A DNA stretch of 64,000 nt from Amoebophrya sp. A120 (taxonomy: Eukaryota > Sar > Dinophyceae > Syndiniales > Amoebophryaceae), in NCBI GenBank assembly GCA_905178155.1, contig CAJINV010000002.1, positions 9,618,931 to 9,682,930 on the forward strand. The letters are read 5' to 3'. The stretch's first letter is position 1. Every line of letters begins with the position of its first letter. The notes beneath the pieces were generated by a model that did no database searches, was not told the origin of the DNA, and saw nothing but the letters and a program-made list of their open reading frames with translations. Both the position numbers and the translations under genes were made by a program. Of the stretch, positions 54,201-64,000 are shown piece after piece.

Positions 54201-56691
54201 CCGAGGGAAGTATGATTTGCGCTTGCATTTTGACTCCTTCGATAAGGAGCCTAGTAGTGAAGAAACAAGTAATGGTTTATTCGGGGCACCACAAGTGGGC
54301 ACCGAAGGTGAGGGTCGCCGTGAAGGAGTGTTGTCCCTGCAACGTGGACGAGGGGACGATCATGCGGCTCCCAGTGGCACGACATCAGCGGTGACCACTT
54401 CAAGTGCGTCGAATGGTGCCCTCGACGTGCCGTCAACTACTGCGGAAGAAGTTCATCAATCTTTTCGTGCCGCGAAGTACCTGGACGTGTCCTTCGAAAA
54501 GTCCGCCGCTGGGGCGCTCTCACCTTCCGGGCGGAACCAGCAGACCGCTGGGTCCACGTTCCTATGGATTGCAAAAATGTCTGGGTCTGGAAGATTGCAA
54601 CTTGTCGTGCTGTCTTTGGAGTCTAAAAATATCTGTATTGCGTGACCAGCAACAGGAGTCCAGTTTGTGTTACGCGGAGAGGGAATTTCTCATGCGGAAG
54701 AGTCATCAGGAAGCACTCTAAAAATCCGTGATGCTAGATCATGCATTACATGCATCATGGATCATACAAAATATGCATCACAAACCCCGGAATCTTCCAG
54801 ACCCAGACACTTTTGCAATCCATAGTTCCAGCTGTTGCACCATCCCGCGATCGAAGACGACCGCAAGCACCCTATCCTATTTAAAAACGTCAGCACCCCA
54901 TAGTTGTAATGCAAATCTACATGCTGAAAATGTTTTTCATGCGGAGCCCCATGAGAAGCAGTTTCTAGTCGTGTTTTGCAATTTGTCATGCTCCAATCAG
55001 CATAGTATGCTAGGTCTGCGATGCTGCTGAGCTAGCTCAAACAGCACTACACTACGAGTCCAAATTTGTGATGCAAAACAGCCAAAACTTGGGGATTTGT
55101 CTAGCCGATTCCCCATCTTGACTATGGTGTGGGGACATTTTTACTCAGGATACACCCGGGGTCGCTCCTGCTGGGCTTCAGCTTTGCAAAATTTCTCAAG
55201 ATCAACCGGGAGTTGTCGCACATGCGCTTCGTTCGACCGGGCTCCGAGGGCGCGGGCCTGTGGAAAATCATTCAGGCAGAGTTTTTTGGAGCTGCGCGCG
55301 GCGGCGACCAACTCCTAAACGGTGGAGCGAACAATCAGGTGAACAGAGCAGGGGCAGCATCGTCGATTACGGCTACGAATTCGAATTATTTATCTAGCGG
55401 GACCACGAGCGCAACAAGAGACGGCGACTCTGGTGCGCTGAGCAGTTCTGCATTCGGATTAGCAGGGGCAAGCCACCTGAGCAAGATCATGCAGCCGACC
55501 TCGCAGCACCCCTTCCAGCACGCCAGCCGGGGATCGTTGTTTGCGAACCCGTGGCACGACGACGACGAGGAAGTAGACCATTACGGTGCCTCCACCGGCG
55601 CACCGGCTTTCGAGCAGCACGACGAGGACCAGAGCTACTTCCATCGCTCGGGACCTTCTTCTACTCCCTCGCCTGCCAGCAGCGCAACGACCCCCTTGGT
55701 CAGCAAGGTGGAGATCTTGCGGAAGCACCACGAGAGAGCGACGTCGAACAACATCAAACATTTCGATAACTTTGAGATATTTGTGATGGCGGACAACGGA
55801 TCCAACGGCTCCGTGGACACCTACCTCGGGACACAAATTCTGGAGACGTACATCCAGAGGAACATTCCGCTCTACGAGCGCCTGCACAAGCTCCCGGCCC
55901 TACAGTTTCCGGAGGTTTTGCCCCCCGACGGTGCTTGCTTCGGCATCGTGCTGGCCTTCCTGCTCACGTCGATTCGCAACTACGCGTTCGGAGCGCAGCA
56001 GCCGTCACCGCAGCTCGCGGGCACGAACGACATAGAAGGAAAAAGTACTCAAACTACCAAGAAGCTATCAACTTCGTCGTCGCTGTTCTCGCCGGAGGCT
56101 TTGAACCGGTTTCAGTCGCCGAATATGCTGCACCGAACGCTGCAGGCGGTGTTCGAGTCCGTGATTTACTTCGACCGTGCGCGCGAAAAGAAGATCGGAA
56201 GCCATTACGGGCGCATCATCAACGGGCTCAGTTCGTTGTTCGGGTTCGAGATTGGCGCCCCGAAGACCTATTTTCTGGCGGAAGACCCCGAACTGCTACA
56301 GCCGCAAGTAGGTGGGAGCACAAGCAGCGAGGATGCGAGCGAGCGGAGGACCCCCGAGAGGACAAAAAGAACCTCGATTTTGCAGCAGGTGTTCACCGAT
56401 GACATCCAAGATGGTCTCTACGTGTTTACCATCGGCAAGGACGGGGACCAGCACGCCACCGCGATTGCGAAGGTGGACAATCAGATTTTGTGGCTGGAAC
56501 CGAACCAGGGGCTCATCTTCTTCGAAACCTCGGCCGCTGACAAGCTGAAGCCCTACATCCAGGTCTACGAGAACCTCGCGTCCAAGGACGGCTTCCAGCG
56601 CCACAGGGGAAAATTGTACCCGGTGCGGGGCATCGCGGAGCCCGACCTGAACCTGCTGCAGCTCGCTGAGCGGGCTAATGAACGGCCGTGA
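51250..56691 (+). CDS. 1,629-residue protein with C58-like protease region
   Basis: Exons 51250-54562, 54830-54872 and 55158-56691 sum to 4890 nt. The start is uncertain: ATG 51250 gives a possible signal-like MHFVRTVITLTFTTFVV, but upstream exons may exist. The first 1,100 residues are mostly disordered (Ser, Glu, Gly, Thr), with YPKSPRGH and YPKSPRRR repeats and a few ordered patches (DLFFSVLKFPLDDATEL; DTVFILCWYLVKHEQPEEG). After two introners comes an ordered C-terminal region: SLLLGFSFAKFLKINRELSH, NFEIFVMADNGSNGSVDTYLG, PPDGACFGIVLAFLLTSIRN, then GDQHATAIAKVDNQILWLEPNQGL. The Cys (55936-55938), the His (56452-56454) and the acidic EPN 15 residues later have the order and His-to-acid spacing of clan CA family C58 (YopT, AvrPphB). 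C58 uses Asp; here it is Glu. Cys-to-His is 172 residues, longer than in those proteases because of a low-complexity insert. The fold assignment is inference. Confidence 0.8.
54563..54824. mobile_element. Introner element, 262 bp, CTGGGTCTGG family variant
   Basis: TIR is TATGGATTGCAAAAATGTCT / TTTTGCAATCCATA. The target duplication GTTCC is perfect. Excision gives GSTFQLLHHPAIEDD. Confidence 0.95.
54873..55152. mobile_element. Introner element, 280 bp, CCCACACCAGAG family, reversed
   Basis: The ends are TATCCTATTTAAAAACG and CATTTTTACTCAGGATA. The target duplication CACCC is perfect. The interior is the reverse complement of the copies at 16346 and 60680. Excision gives DRKHPGSLLLGF. The exon between it and the preceding element is 43 nt. 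Confidence 0.95.
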
Positions 56692-58355
56692 CATGGTCTA
56701 CTTGGGGGCCGGAGCAGAGTCAGGATATCTGGCAGTCCTGGAGGCTGATGCAGTACCTAAATTAAACAAGACAGCATATTGAGGATGATGCAATATTAGA
56801 GTACAATCAGTTGTCGCCCCTTGGCTAGGAACAATTGTCGATGACAATAAAACTGTAGTAATCTTCCGCCACCTGTAGGATTATATGCAAGCACGACTCG
56901 GCCACCTGTATTTCTCTTTCGTACTATTCACTATGATGTTTCCTCATTCGTTTCGATTCTTGGCACGTAAATGAATCTTGTCTCGCCATATTTGATGGGC
57001 AAGAGTAGCACTTGATAGCGTGTGCTTTATGAATGTAGTTTTGTCTGCTAAACGAAAAATGAAAGATTAGTTCTCCTTCAATCAAAATAGATGCCGCTCC
57101 GTGTATGTGATGGAAAGTCATAGTTAGTAGTCGCAGAAACTATGATTTGCGAGACGAACCGTCCTAATTGTCCTGACTATCTTCGGCGCGGAGGCGCAAG
57201 TCGCGTAACTTCTTGAAGTAAACACTTTTCCCCGTCATCTCAATTCCCCCTTAACTTGCCGCCTTACTCTTCACGGACATGGGGGATGACATCAGCGCGT
57301 AGAACGGTTTGAACCAGACTCGGGCTACAAGGCCACAGGTAAACTATCCCAGTGTCTTCCGGCCGGCCTTGACGCAATCTGACTACTAAAAACCTCGCGG
57401 TAGCTGGGGGGCGTTCTAGTCTTCGGTCTAGTTCGTCGCCCTCTACCAGGCCTGTACTACCTGAAAGCAGAACTTCGGCTAGGGCAACAAGATCACATCA
57501 AGCAGCATCCGCGAGCAGCATCCGAACCGAGAGTAGTCAGCCGGGCCATTTCTGAAGGCGCTGCGAGGTGGGCGGAGAGGCATCACGCTAGCAGTTGGAC
57601 GGGAGCAAGGCCAGCGTTCTTCTGTGTGATGTTCGTCGTTTTGCGTGCGGGTTTGGCCCTCTTCTACCCCCCGAAAAAAGGGGAGTCTCCAGACCCTTAT
57701 GGTCGTCCCTGCCGCCGGTGGTAGCGTGCGCGTCGCCACTCTGATCTGATCTGACTATGTAGGTTATCTCTCTCTCTCTCTTGAAGTAAACACTTTTGCC
57801 AATAGAATGTAAATTTACGACCTTGCTTTCAGCATTCGTGTTTTATGTTTCGTTCTGCCCGCACTTTCTTTTTGCATTTGGAAATTTTCATTGTTGTCTG
57901 CAAAACGCACAGATGATTCTGCACTGTCTGCAAAACACAAAGGAGTGAATATCTTGGCGATGATGTTGCTACGGAAACGGATGCAAATTTTGCATTCCTT
58001 TGCACTGAGCATTGGGCTCTTCCTTCTAGTCGTGCAAAGCCTTTGCGTATGATATCAGTCGTTTCTTGCCTTCTGTGCGATTTTTTCAAAAGAGGCGACA
58101 GCATTCCATTCATGTTTTTCGCCAGTCGTTTTGATTTCATTTTGCTTTGCTCTCGTGCGGTCGCCTTTTGGTGCATATTAACACGCAAGAGAGATGAATT
58201 TTAAAAGTTAAGACGCCGACGACATTTTATCACCTTCTGTTCTTTGTTTTTGTTTTTCTGAAATTTTTTTGGGAACCAGCAGACAGTTTGTGAGTTCGGT
58301 CTTCCGGTTCCAAGTACTAGTACTCATGTAAGAAACAAGCCACACCGCCGGCACC
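56692..58355. other. Intergenic, 1.7 kb
   Basis: No coding block or introner. A short (TCTC)n run lies near 57768-57780. TGAAGTAAACACTTTT occurs twice, near 57214 and 57783. The PKA-R leader lies at the right end. Confidence 0.55.
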
Positions 58356-61345
58356 ATGGGGCAGTGTTGCGTAAGCGGTGGGCAGAGCCATGCTGCAAGT
58401 GAGCTGGAGTACGACCCCCGGCACACACAAATACGCCCGATCGACAACACAATCGAGGAAGAGGCGGCGGTGGTGAAAACGATTTCCTCAACCGAGGAGG
58501 CGGAGAAAATTTTTGCTGCGCAGAGCAAGGGCAAAAGGGGAGGGGTAAAATAAGACTCGTGTTGAAAAAAGCCCGTGAAGCAGATAAGCATTTAGAGTTG
58601 AAGTTCGCGGCTCTATTTTTAGTGTCTCGCCATCATCCTTTTCCTTTGCTTTATTTTCAACAGTTGCGTCACCGCTTCATCTGTAAATTTGTAGCGATGC
58701 TCGAAGGCGGAATAAGTAGCACTACCCTGCTGGTATAAACAATTAATACAATTGCAGGTTTCCGCGACGCCTCTGACAGAACAGCAAATCAAGAATTTCA
58801 AACCGCCCGTTTACCCAAAAACTGCGGAGGAGAAGCAGCTGTTGACAAAAATCGTCCGTGAGAACCAGAAGCTGCAGGTGCATTTCGGCCACCTGGAGGC
58901 GGGAAGCTTAGAGGCCGCCGTGGATGCGATGCGGAAAGTAGAGGTGGAGAGCGGCGAGACCATTATCACCCAGGGCGAACTCGGCGACGCCTTTTACATC
59001 GTGGAGACCGGGGCGTTCAGCATTTACGTCTCCCGAAACAACAATTTTCTGGACGCTGGTCCTCCGCCGGTTCTACTTTTAGGTGGCGATACTACGAAAA
59101 GCAGTCACGACAAAAGCAGCACAACGGGTGGAGGGACCTCGACCATCTCGACCTCCGCCACGAAAGTTGCCGAGGTCGGGCCGGGCTCCTGCTTTGGCGA
59201 ATTGGCTCTGATGTACGACGCACCGCGGGCCGCGACAGTGGTATGCACGACGGCAACTTCGAGTGCGCTCGGTGGAGCAGAGCAACCTAGTACAATTGCA
59301 GCGGATTCTACATCTCCAGAACTGTTTGAAAAAAATCGAGAGAACAAAACTGGCGGAATCCTGTGGGCACTCGACAGAGATCCATTTCGGATGCTCCTGG
59401 TGTCGGCCCAATCCGTATCAAAGTGAAAAAAGCCCGCACCCCACATCGGAAACGGAAGATGCGCGAATTTGTGATGCTGTATTTGAGTACACAAATCAAC
59501 GTGTATTGCTAGAAGGCCAAGAGACGAAGCTGCGGCCTAAATTGCAGGCAATCTGTCATGCTGTTTCCCACTTCCAGTTGCCTCCTGTCATCCTAGAGCT
59601 GCAAGGCTTTCCCACGCTAGACAGCACTACAGTCCTCATCTTTTGCCTTCTAGCATCACAAAGCTGATTTGTGGCCACAAATCTGCATCACAGATTTCCG
59701 TTTTGATATGGGGAGGGGGCATTTTTGATTGTAATAATCCGCCAAAGTGCACCTTTACGAGGGCTTCCTGTCCGATGTCGTTCTCTTCAAGGACTTGAAC
59801 AGGTATTTACAGATGTAAAATCAATGTTTCGTTTTGAATTATATGAGCAGTTTCTTCAAGAAAAATAAGAATAACATGCAAACTGCCCATGCTATGGATG
59901 TTGAACCATGGTGAATCTGCTTTATGAGGTACGAGTTGGGCATGCTCTCAGACCTACTGGTCACCGAGGTGTTCGAGACCAGCGAGACCATCGTGCGGCA
60001 GGGCGAGCACGGGGACACGATGTACATTTTGGAACACGGGGAGTGCAAGGCCTACCTGGAGGGGGACCAGGGTGAGGTGGAGGTGAAGCACTATACCACG
60101 CAAGGCGAGTACTTCGGCGAGATCTCACTGATTAAAGAGTGTCCGCGCCGGGCCACCGTGCGGGCCAGCGGCAGCGGTTGTAGTGTGCTGGTGCTCAAGA
60201 ATATCCAAGAAAAAAAAGATTGTAGGTGTAAATTTCTTGGAGGAATAGCATGACAGAGATAGCAAAAACCTGTCATGCTGAGATTGTAAGTACGTGAACA
60301 CGCCGACGCCCTTGAATGGACCCTACAGTGTAGGCATAGCATGACAGGCGCAATCGATTTGCATTTTGCGCATCACAAGTTTACACTAACAATGTTTTTT
60401 TCTTTGATAAAGAAGGCGGATTTCGACCGCGTCATCGGGCCGATCGTGGACACTTTAACAGGTTGAAAAATGTAGTTGCCCCGCTCTCATGATACGCAGA
60501 AGATGAATAAGGATTTGTACAAGGGAACTACCTGAATAATTTTTGCTACTTCTAAGTACTTCCATTGGAGAAGACGCAAAGGTTCTTTCTTGCATTGATG
60601 GCCTTTTTTGCATCACAATTTTTTTTCTTTTCTGGGAGCGGGGCACTTGTTTTCCGGTTGATGCACTTTGCTCGGCCTTTATCCTGAGTAAAAACGTACC
60701 CACACCAGAGTCAAGATGGGGAATCGGCTAGACAAATCCACAAGTTTTGGCTGTTTTGCATGACAAATTTGGACTCGTAGCGTAGTGCTGTTTGAGCTAG
60801 CTCAGCAGCATCACAGATCTAGCATACCATGCTGATTGGAGCTTGACAAATTGCAAAACATGACTAGAAAATGCTTCTCATGGAGCTCCGCATGAGAAAC
60901 ATTTTCAGCATGCAGATTTGCATTACAACTCTGGTGTGGGTACGTTTTTACTCAGGATAGCCTTCTGGACGCGTACCCACAGTACCGGGCGTTCTTTCCG
61001 TATCAAAAGGAAAAACTCCCCCTCCCCATATCGAAAACGAAATTTGTGATGCTGGATTTGAGTAAACAAATCAGATCTGTCTTGCTGAAGAGGACTGCAG
61101 GCCCACATCAGGACTGAGTCGAGAGGTTTTGGCCTAGGCGCTTAGCATGAGAAACGTCTGCGCTGTAGGCCAAACAGCATCACAAACCGCCTTCATAATG
61201 CGGCGGAGCCTGTGGAGTTGCCTTCTTGCAGGACAGAGATGATTTGTGGTCGCAAATCAGCATTACAAATTTTCTGCTACGTACCTTTTCGATATGGGCA
61301 GGGGGGATTTTTCCGCACAATATTCCGAGTAAGGAAAAGGCTTGA
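58356..61345 (+). CDS. PKAR: cAMP-dependent protein kinase regulatory subunit
   Basis: Eight exons: 58356-58544, 58758-59415, 59742-59802, 59929-60201, 60415-60458, 60669-60679, 60965-61000 and 61328-61345. Total 1290 nt, 429 aa. The start MGQCC predicts N-myristoylation plus palmitoylation, as in apicomplexan PKA-R, rather than the animal docking/dimerisation domain. KRGGVSATP fits a type-I-like pseudosubstrate (RRGAVSA in animals), with Gly at the position of the phosphoacceptor. Two cyclic-nucleotide-binding domains follow: the first has GELGDAFYIVETG and GSCFGELALMYDAPRAATV, the second GEHGDTMYILEHG and GEYFGEISLIKECPRRATV. Both phosphate-binding cassettes keep the Glu and Arg that contact cAMP. 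The linker AKVHLYEGFLSDVVLFKDLN is typical. It inhibits the PKA catalytic subunit until cAMP binds. The CNB1 cassette region contains a Ser/Thr-rich insert (about 59050-59160). Five introners crowd the 3' half. Confidence 0.94.
59416..59736. mobile_element. Introner element, 321 bp, GAAAAAAGCCC family
   Basis: The left end TATCAAAGTGAAAAAAGCCC is mirrored by GGGGGCATTTTTGATTGTAATA. The target duplication ATCCG is perfect. Excision gives LLVSAQSAKVHLYEGFL. Confidence 0.95.
60202..60409. mobile_element. Introner element, 208 bp, TTACACTAACA family
   Basis: The ends are TATCCAAGAAAAAAAAGATT and TGTTTTTTTCTTTGATA. The target duplication AAGAA is perfect. Excision gives CSVLVLKKADFDRVIGP. It is related to the element at 13226. 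Confidence 0.95.
60459..60663. mobile_element. Probable introner element, 205 bp, ends GATG
   Basis: The arms AGTTGCCCCGCTC and GAGCGGGGCACTTG pair near the ends, CAGGTTGAAAAATG and CCGGTTGATG. The 5-mers TTTAA/CACTT have decayed. Excision holds the frame across an 11-nt exon. A GT exists one codon in, so a GT-type donor is an alternative. Confidence 0.6.
60680..60959. mobile_element. Introner element, 280 bp, CCCACACCAGAG family
   Basis: TIR is TATCCTGAGTAAAAACGTAC / GTACGTTTTTACTCAGGATA. The target duplication GCCTT is perfect. The sequence is close to the copy at 16346 and to the reverse complement of that at 54873. Confidence 0.95.
61001..61322. mobile_element. Introner element, 322 bp, CCCCCTCCCCATATCG family
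   Basis: The ends are TATCAAAAGGAAAAACTCCC and GGGGATTTTTCCGCACAATA. The target duplication TTCCG is perfect. The interior is the reverse complement of the element at 37520. Excision leads to the last codons SKEKA and TGA. Confidence 0.93.
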
Positions 61346-62194
61346 ATGGGCGTTCATTTCGAGCATGGAGAAAGAAGGCTTGAAAGAGGTCCTGGACCTG
61401 GTTGGTCGCGCAGACAATTACCTCCCAGAGCGGCAACACCACCTGTGTTTGAGTTACGGACCGAAGTAGTCATGATAAATTTCTACGGAAAAGTATATAG
61501 AATTACCACCAATTCGCCGAAGCAGCAATGTGTGAATATCATCGTGAAGATCAAAATCATTTTTCGTTTTCGCTAGCTTGTACGATTCCCGACTGTAATA
61601 TCTCAGAGCAAAAGAATCGTAGGAAATACGACTTTTGCTCGAAGTTGAAGTTGTATAGAGCACGGGCTTACATGTATACATACATTTCCATTGTCGCAGT
61701 TGAAATTCAAAGTGAACAGTCTTTGCAAGTCAGACGCAAGTGCACGTACTTACTCTCAGAAAACAGAAGACGTGGAAAAGCACAGGACATGTTGGTGAGC
61801 TGATTCATGTGGCTGGCCTGGCCGGCCGCGTGCCGGTTAAGTAGTACTGCGGCCATGGTAGTCATGGTCGCTGGCATTGAGTTGCACAACGGTGACGATG
61901 TTGTTTCTGCGTCATTATCGCCCTTTTTTTTATCTTTTCAAATACTCGCACCCCGAAGAAGCGCGGGTCTGAGTTGCTTTTCTTCTGGGAACGTGGCCAA
62001 AAGTCGCTTTCTTTAAAGTTGATTCGTTCGTGGCACTAAGTTGTATCCTGAGATACATCAACTGCAGCATGAATAAAGCCAAAAGCGTATAGAAACGAAA
62101 CTGCCGCATGTCTGGCGGGGCACTGGTGTACTTTGGAGGGAATTTGAACCTTACCCTCTCCTGAACAAGTTTCCAAGAGGGAAATATAGATGAA
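61346..62194. other. Intergenic, 0.85 kb
   Basis: Short ORFs only; nothing recognised. It contains the 3' region of PKA-R and the leader of the next gene. Confidence 0.5.
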
Positions 62195-63319
62195 ATGAGA
62201 ATGGTGCGTCTACTTCTTGGTCCATTGCCTGTCGCTACTCGTATGGTTTGGGTCGTCTGGGGAGTAATCTCCCTGATATCTTTCGGAGTTCAAGAGCTTG
62301 GTACGATTCTCCTGCCCCGCGCCGAGCCGTTACCGGCCGAGACGGCGACCGACGAAACTTTTCTGCAGACCGATGCCAGCGATGAAACCAGAACTTCGGA
62401 GAAGCTCCAGCAACAGCACGTATTGGGGCTCAACGAAGATGCGGAGTTCTACTCCACGTCGGCCGAAGAGGAGGAAGGTTCTTTCCTTCATCAGTTTCAG
62501 GCAGGGCATCAACTAGTAGACGGTCACGGTATAAAACTAGTACCACCCCCGCAGCAGGGCGGTGGGCGCGAGCAAGAAGCAAAACAACTGCTGCAGCACC
62601 ACGATGCCGTTGGTGCCAGAACGGATGGGGATGAACTAAGACAAGGAGCAGTTTTCCCCACAATTTCGACGTCTATACTGGAAGAAGAGGAGCAAGGGAG
62701 TCGTTCTTTTGCAACTGCTACTTCTAGCACTTCTTTCGTGCAAGAAGAGAGACCGGGCGAGAGAAGTGAACACCATCGTCCTGCTGCTCCAGCTCCGCCC
62801 TCTAGCACAGAACGGCTTCTGCAGCAGGCTTTACTCCGGCTGGACGCATTGGAAGCGGCAAACCGTGCGCTGGACCAGACGCAGAAAAAACAGAAAGAAA
62901 TTCTGCAGAATTTGCGAAGTGAAGACGTGGAATTAGACGAGAAAATAGAGGACGGGGCGAGGGCGCATCAAAAAATGCTTATGATGTACAAAGCGATGTT
63001 GATGTAAGTAACAGGAGATACAGATGAATTCAGACTTAAATGAAATGTTTTTCAAATGGCTGGAACAGCTTTGCTCATTTTTGCCTTCGCAGAGTTTCAT
63101 TTTTGCCTTCGCAGAATTTGCTCATTTTTGCCTTCTGCAGCGTCGCTTGGGTCTTGCATAATGTTGTCGCGAATTCGATTCGCCGGGGCTGTGTATCATC
63201 AGTTTCTGCACCTCTTGGCCTGGATTAATCGCGCCGGGGAACGATCACGACTGGCATTCGCGGAAGTTCTGATGCTGATCGGATACCTGTCAATGTATCC
63301 ACTGAAAAAGGCTCTTTGA
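62195..63319 (+). CDS. Signal-anchored coiled-coil protein, unknown
   Basis: Exon 1 (62195-63003) starts MRMVRLLLGPLPVATRMVWV, giving an N-terminal hydrophobic helix (VWVVWGVISLISFGVQELG). A Glu/Gln/Thr-rich acidic region and a coiled coil follow (RLLQQALLRLDALEAANRAL through IEDGARAHQKMLMMYKAMLM). It ends on a textbook GTAAGT donor at 63004. Three near-identical acceptors follow. Using the middle one (exon from 63115) gives 337 aa ending in a second hydrophobic stretch (FAEVLMLIGYLSMYPLKKAL). The first or third gives 314 or 298 aa ending at 63228. No family recognised; a secretory or membrane location is likely. Confidence 0.7.
63080..63140 (+). repeat. Triplicated 3' splice-site module
   Basis: TTTTTGCCTTC(G/T)GCAG-like units, each preceded by CATTT or CTCATT, repeat three times and end in AG at 63092, 63114 and 63140. 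Spacing is 22 and 26 bp. The first and third acceptors share a frame; the second does not. Confidence 0.8.
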
Positions 63320-63639
63320 TGTTCGACGTGCAGGAAAAAATGCTGTCGCAGCTTACTTGTGAGAAATTACCAGGGCCGCATGCGGCAGGACATTAGTACA
63401 CGAGCACGAGGTGGCAAATGTTATACATACCACGTACGTACATGGCTCCGCGGAGCTGTTGTGGCGCAGAGGGCATCGTGAAGAGAGCTTTTTCAGCGCA
63501 TAATTGTCACATCGGGACGATTTTGCCGTGGTGCCTCGTCGTCGGGTCCTTACCGTTGTTACGTATCTGCAGTTGTCGACTTAAGCGGCCCCGGTTCAGT
63601 TCAGCAAGAAATTCCCTACGAGCTGCGCTGGAAACAAAT
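63320..63639. other. Intergenic, 0.3 kb
   Basis: No ORF or repeat of note; the leader of the next gene. Confidence 0.5.
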
Positions 63640-64000
63640 ATGAATACCTCGAGCGGCGATCGTGCGACATCTCGTGCTTCAATAGAAGAACAAGGATCTT
63701 CTTCGGGGCCACATGCGAAGGTCAATCGTACATCGCGCACACCCATACAAGAGAGCAGCGCAGCTACAGGTCTTGTTGCGACGCAAAATCAGAAGGGCGA
63801 AACGACCGTGCAGCGCGAGGGAGAGGCGCCAGATGGTGGGGCGACCGTGGAAGGGTCTGCAGCAGACGCAGAAGTAAGCGACTCTGAGGACAATCCTTTT
63901 CCCTACGATTTCATCGAGCGCGGCACGCTGTCGAATATCGTTCAGGACAGCAGGTCGGCCGAGGGGAGGATTTTTACCGTCACCCTGACTTTGTACATGA
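63640..64000 (+). CDS. 5' part of an unknown gene, runs off the window
   Basis: From ATG 63640 (MNTSSGDRATSRAS) the frame stays open to the window end, 120 codons. A Ser/Thr/Gln/Glu-rich, probably disordered N-terminus leads to acidic SDSEDNPFPYDFIERGTLSN and then REGRIFTVTLTLYM-like beta sequence (AEGRIFTVTLTLYM), where an ordered domain seems to start. No signal peptide. The family cannot be judged from this fragment. Confidence 0.65.
   Translation, partial: MNTSSGDRATSRASIEEQGSSSGPHAKVNRTSRTPIQESSAATGLVATQNQKGETTVQREGEAPDGGATVEGSAADAEVSDSEDNPFPYDFIERGTLSNIVQDSRSAEGRIFTVTLTLYM

Overview
The window is nuclear DNA of an intron-rich eukaryote. Every gene I can support lies on the + strand, and almost all are cut by a distinctive class of intron. 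The intact cores are eukaryotic: proteasome ATPase Rpt2, elongation factor TFIIS, a PKA regulatory subunit and a CCDC47-like ER protein. The single-direction gene array and the introner-type introns fit a dinoflagellate-lineage alveolate. A parasitic syndinian such as Amoebophrya, from which invasive intronic elements with terminal inverted repeats have been described, is my best guess; this assignment is inference. The dominant feature is about 38 introner-like elements of roughly 150-540 bp (one of 2.1 kb). Each starts 5'-TAT and ends ATA-3' (sometimes ATG, ACA or similar), has terminal inverted repeats, and sits between two copies of a 5-bp target duplication that ranges from perfect to decayed. 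One rule explains nearly all of them: the left 5-mer stays in the exon, and the element plus the right 5-mer is removed. With this rule plus a few ordinary GT-AG introns, four genes reassemble to uninterrupted frames of family-like sequence: TypA (841 codons from the longest ATG), TFIIS (401), Rpt2 (453) and PKA-R (429). Layout: 101-6257, cysteine-rich single-pass membrane protein with a Lys/Gly/Ser tail (its middle is unresolved); 6258-10508, no gene seen; 10509-16892, TypA/BipA GTPase with a likely organelle presequence, split by eight elements including a 2.1-kb one carrying a 1.6-kb cargo with an ORF; 17908-18425, a small gene; 20552-23511, TFIIS; 25031-32599, RPT2 in 14 exons, with a 3.1-kb intron full of palindromic and G/C-block repeats; 33631-39155, a long hydrophilic protein of unknown function; 40170-43187, an intronless multi-pass membrane protein; 44131-46961, CCDC47-like protein; 47610-48749, an intronless unknown protein; 49458-50850, a single-pass membrane protein; 51250-56691, a 1,629-residue protein whose C-terminal part resembles a C58 (YopT/AvrPphB-type) papain-fold protease; 58356-61345, PKA regulatory subunit with an acylatable N-terminus; 62195-63319, a signal-anchored coiled-coil protein with a triplicated 3' splice site; 63640-64000, the start of another gene. 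The genes do not form a pathway: they are housekeeping functions (protein turnover, transcription elongation, organelle translation, ER membrane, cAMP signalling) plus lineage-specific membrane and low-complexity proteins. What unites them is invasion by the same intron-making elements.
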